The translations under genes were made by a program, and so were the position numbers. From Desulfobacterales bacterium (GTDB taxonomy: Bacteria; Desulfobacterota; Desulfobacteria; Desulfobacterales; Desulfosalsimonadaceae): a stretch of DNA of 16,166 nucleotides. The stretch lies in NCBI GenBank assembly GCA_018224315.1, contig JAGTVF010000081.1, positions 1 through 16,166 on the forward strand, given 5' to 3'. Positions 14,832 to 16,166 of the stretch are shown in pieces. Each line of letters starts with the position of its first letter. Positions within the stretch are counted from its first letter, which is position 1. Under the pieces are notes generated by a model that was given only the letters and a program-made list of their open reading frames with translations, was not told where the DNA came from and did not search any database.

Positions 14832-16166
14832 TTAGATGTTTCTGCGATATTTTCCGCCCACTTCGTAAAGCGCTTCGGTGATCTGGCCAATGGAGCAGAC
14901 CCGCACCGTGTCCATGAGCTCGGCAAAAATGTTGTCGCCGGAAAGCACCGTGTCTTTCAGGCGTTGCAGGGCCGCAGGGCTGTATTCCCGGTTTTTTTCA
15001 ATAAAGGTGTTTAAGCGTTCCAGCTGGGATTGTTTTTCCTCCTCTGTGGCCCGGGCCAGTTCCAGATCGCCCATGGCGTCGTCTTCCTCGCCTTCGGAGG
15101 GCAGAAAGGTGTTGACCCCGATGATGGGCATCTCCCCGGTATGCTTGAGATGCTCGTAATACATGGACTCATCCTGGATCTTGCTTCTCTGGTAGCCGCG
15201 TTCCATGGCCCCCTGGACTCCGCCCCGGGAGGTGATCCGATCAAATTCGGCCAGCACGGCCTCTTCCACCAGGTCGGTTAACGCCTCGATGATAAAGCTT
15301 CCCTGGTTCATGTTTTCGTTTTTGGTCAGGCCGTATTCCCGGTTTAAGATGAGCTGGATGGCAAGCGAGCGGCGCACGGCTTCGGCAGACGGCGTGGTGA
15401 TGGCCTCGTCATATGCGTTGGTGTGCAGGCTGTTGCAGTTGTCATAGATGGCATACAGGGCCTGGAGGGTGGTGCGGATGTCATTGAACTGGATTTCCTG
15501 GCTGTGCAGGGACCGGCCCGAGGTCTGGATGTGGTATTTGAGCATCTGGGAGCGCACGTCCGCGCCGTATTTCTCCTTCATGGCAACGGCCCAGATGCGT
15601 CTGGCCACCCGGCCGATCACACTGTATTCCGGGTCCATGCCCGAGGAGAAAAAGTAGGAAAGGTTGGGGGCAAAGCTGTCAATGGGCATGCCCCGGGACA
15701 GGTAGTATTCCACGTAGGTAAACCCGTTGGCCAGGGTAAAGGCCAGCTGGGAGATGGGGTTGGCCCCGGCTTCTGCAATATGATAGCCGGATATGGACAC
15801 GGAATAGAAATTCTGGACCTCTTTCTCGATGAAATACTGCTGGATGTCGCCCATCATCTTTAAGGCAAAATCAATGGAGAAAATACAGGTGTTCTGGCCC
15901 TGGTCTTCTTTTAGGATATCGGCCTGGACTGTGCCCCGGATGTTGGCAATCACGCTGTTGCGGATTTCCGCGGCTTCCTTGTCATCGGGCTTGCGGCCCT
16001 GCTCTGTTTCAAATTTTTCAATCTGCTGGTCAATGGCGGTGTTGAAAAACATGGCCAGCATCATCGGGGCCGGGCCGTTGATGGTCATGGACACCGATGT
16101 GCTCGGGGCAGCCAGGTCAAAACCGCTGTAAAGCATTTTAACATCTTCGATGTTGCAGACACTCAC
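14832..16166 (-). CDS. icmF: Fused adenosylcobalamin acyl-CoA mutase, IcmF type (C-terminal part)
   Basis: The last 444 residues of a B12 mutase; the gene continues past the right edge. The first visible codon, GTG, is internal, not a start. [14 protein letters not shown] (21-34) is followed by [17 protein letters not shown] (78-94) and [12 protein letters not shown] (126-137), where H129 is the mutase active-site histidine. Q91 stands where methylmalonyl-CoA mutases have the carboxylate-binding Arg (VRNTYI), which points to isobutyryl-CoA mutase or a relative such as pivalyl-CoA mutase. The C-terminus ([34 protein letters not shown]) resembles IcmF, in which a B12 domain and a MeaB-like GTPase precede this part; those lie outside the window. 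The reaction is carbon-skeleton rearrangement, for example isobutyryl-CoA to butyryl-CoA. Confidence 0.88.
   Translation of the reverse strand: MSVCNIEDVKMLYSGFDLAAPSTSVSMTINGPAPMMLAMFFNTAIDQQIEKFETEQGRKPDDKEAAEIRNSVIANIRGTVQADILKEDQGQNTCIFSIDFALKMMGDIQQYFIEKEVQNFYSVSISGYHIAEAGANPISQLAFTLANGFTYVEYYLSRGMPIDSFAPNLSYFFSSGMDPEYSVIGRVARRIWAVAMKEKYGADVRSQMLKYHIQTSGRSLHSQEIQFNDIRTTLQALYAIYDNCNSLHTNAYDEAITTPSAEAVRRSLAIQLILNREYGLTKNENMNQGSFIIEALTDLVEEAVLAEFDRITSRGGVQGAMERGYQRSKIQDESMYYEHLKHTGEMPIIGVNTFLPSEGEEDDAMGDLELARATEEEKQSQLERLNTFIEKNREYSPAALQRLKDTVLSGDNIFAELMDTVRVCSIGQITEALYEVGGKYRRNI

Overview
The window looks like chromosomal DNA from a Gram-negative, probably anaerobic bacterium. Delta-proteobacteria / Desulfobacterota (sulfate reducers of the Desulfobacteraceae type) fit best. 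This rests on protein character: a PpiD-type periplasmic chaperone, a PiT/DUF47 pair, a fused adenosylcobalamin acyl-CoA mutase, a short-chain acyl-CoA catabolic operon, and an HD-GYP protein. It is an inference, not a database result. No tRNA, rRNA, CRISPR array, insertion sequence or phage gene is visible.

Layout. (1) 1-101: the start of a minus-strand exported protein, cut by the window edge. (2) 404-2320, plus strand: low-affinity phosphate transporter PiT followed by its PhoU-like DUF47 partner. (3) 2338-4556, minus strand: a small zinc-ribbon membrane protein downstream of ppiD, which has a near-consensus sigma-70 promoter. (4) 4843-6777, plus strand: a cNMP-binding/CBS/nucleotidyltransferase (DUF294) signalling protein with a structured leader. 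(5) 6796-9036, minus strand: a Yip1-like membrane protein tightly coupled to a GAF/HD-GYP protein. (6) 9172-16166, minus strand: an acyl-CoA operon. In transcription order it encodes the C-terminal part of an IcmF-type acyl-CoA mutase, 3-hydroxybutyryl-CoA dehydrogenase, a crotonase-fold protein lacking both catalytic glutamates, an acyl-CoA synthetase, a small membrane subunit and a sodium:solute symporter. It closes with a strong bipartite terminator at 9096-9143.

How the genes may work together. The symporter and its small subunit would import a short monocarboxylate. The synthetase would activate it to a CoA ester; its YGQTE motif lacks the pocket-closing tryptophan of acetyl-CoA synthetases. 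The B12 mutase would rearrange a branched acyl-CoA such as isobutyryl-CoA to the linear form. The dehydrogenase belongs to the following beta-oxidation. An acyl-CoA dehydrogenase and a thiolase are not in the window. The DUF294 protein is of a family often found beside this symporter pair and Acs-like synthetases, so it is a candidate regulator although it lies on the other strand. The most distinctive points are the mutase-linked operon, the crotonase homologue without its catalytic glutamates, and the structured leader of the DUF294 gene.
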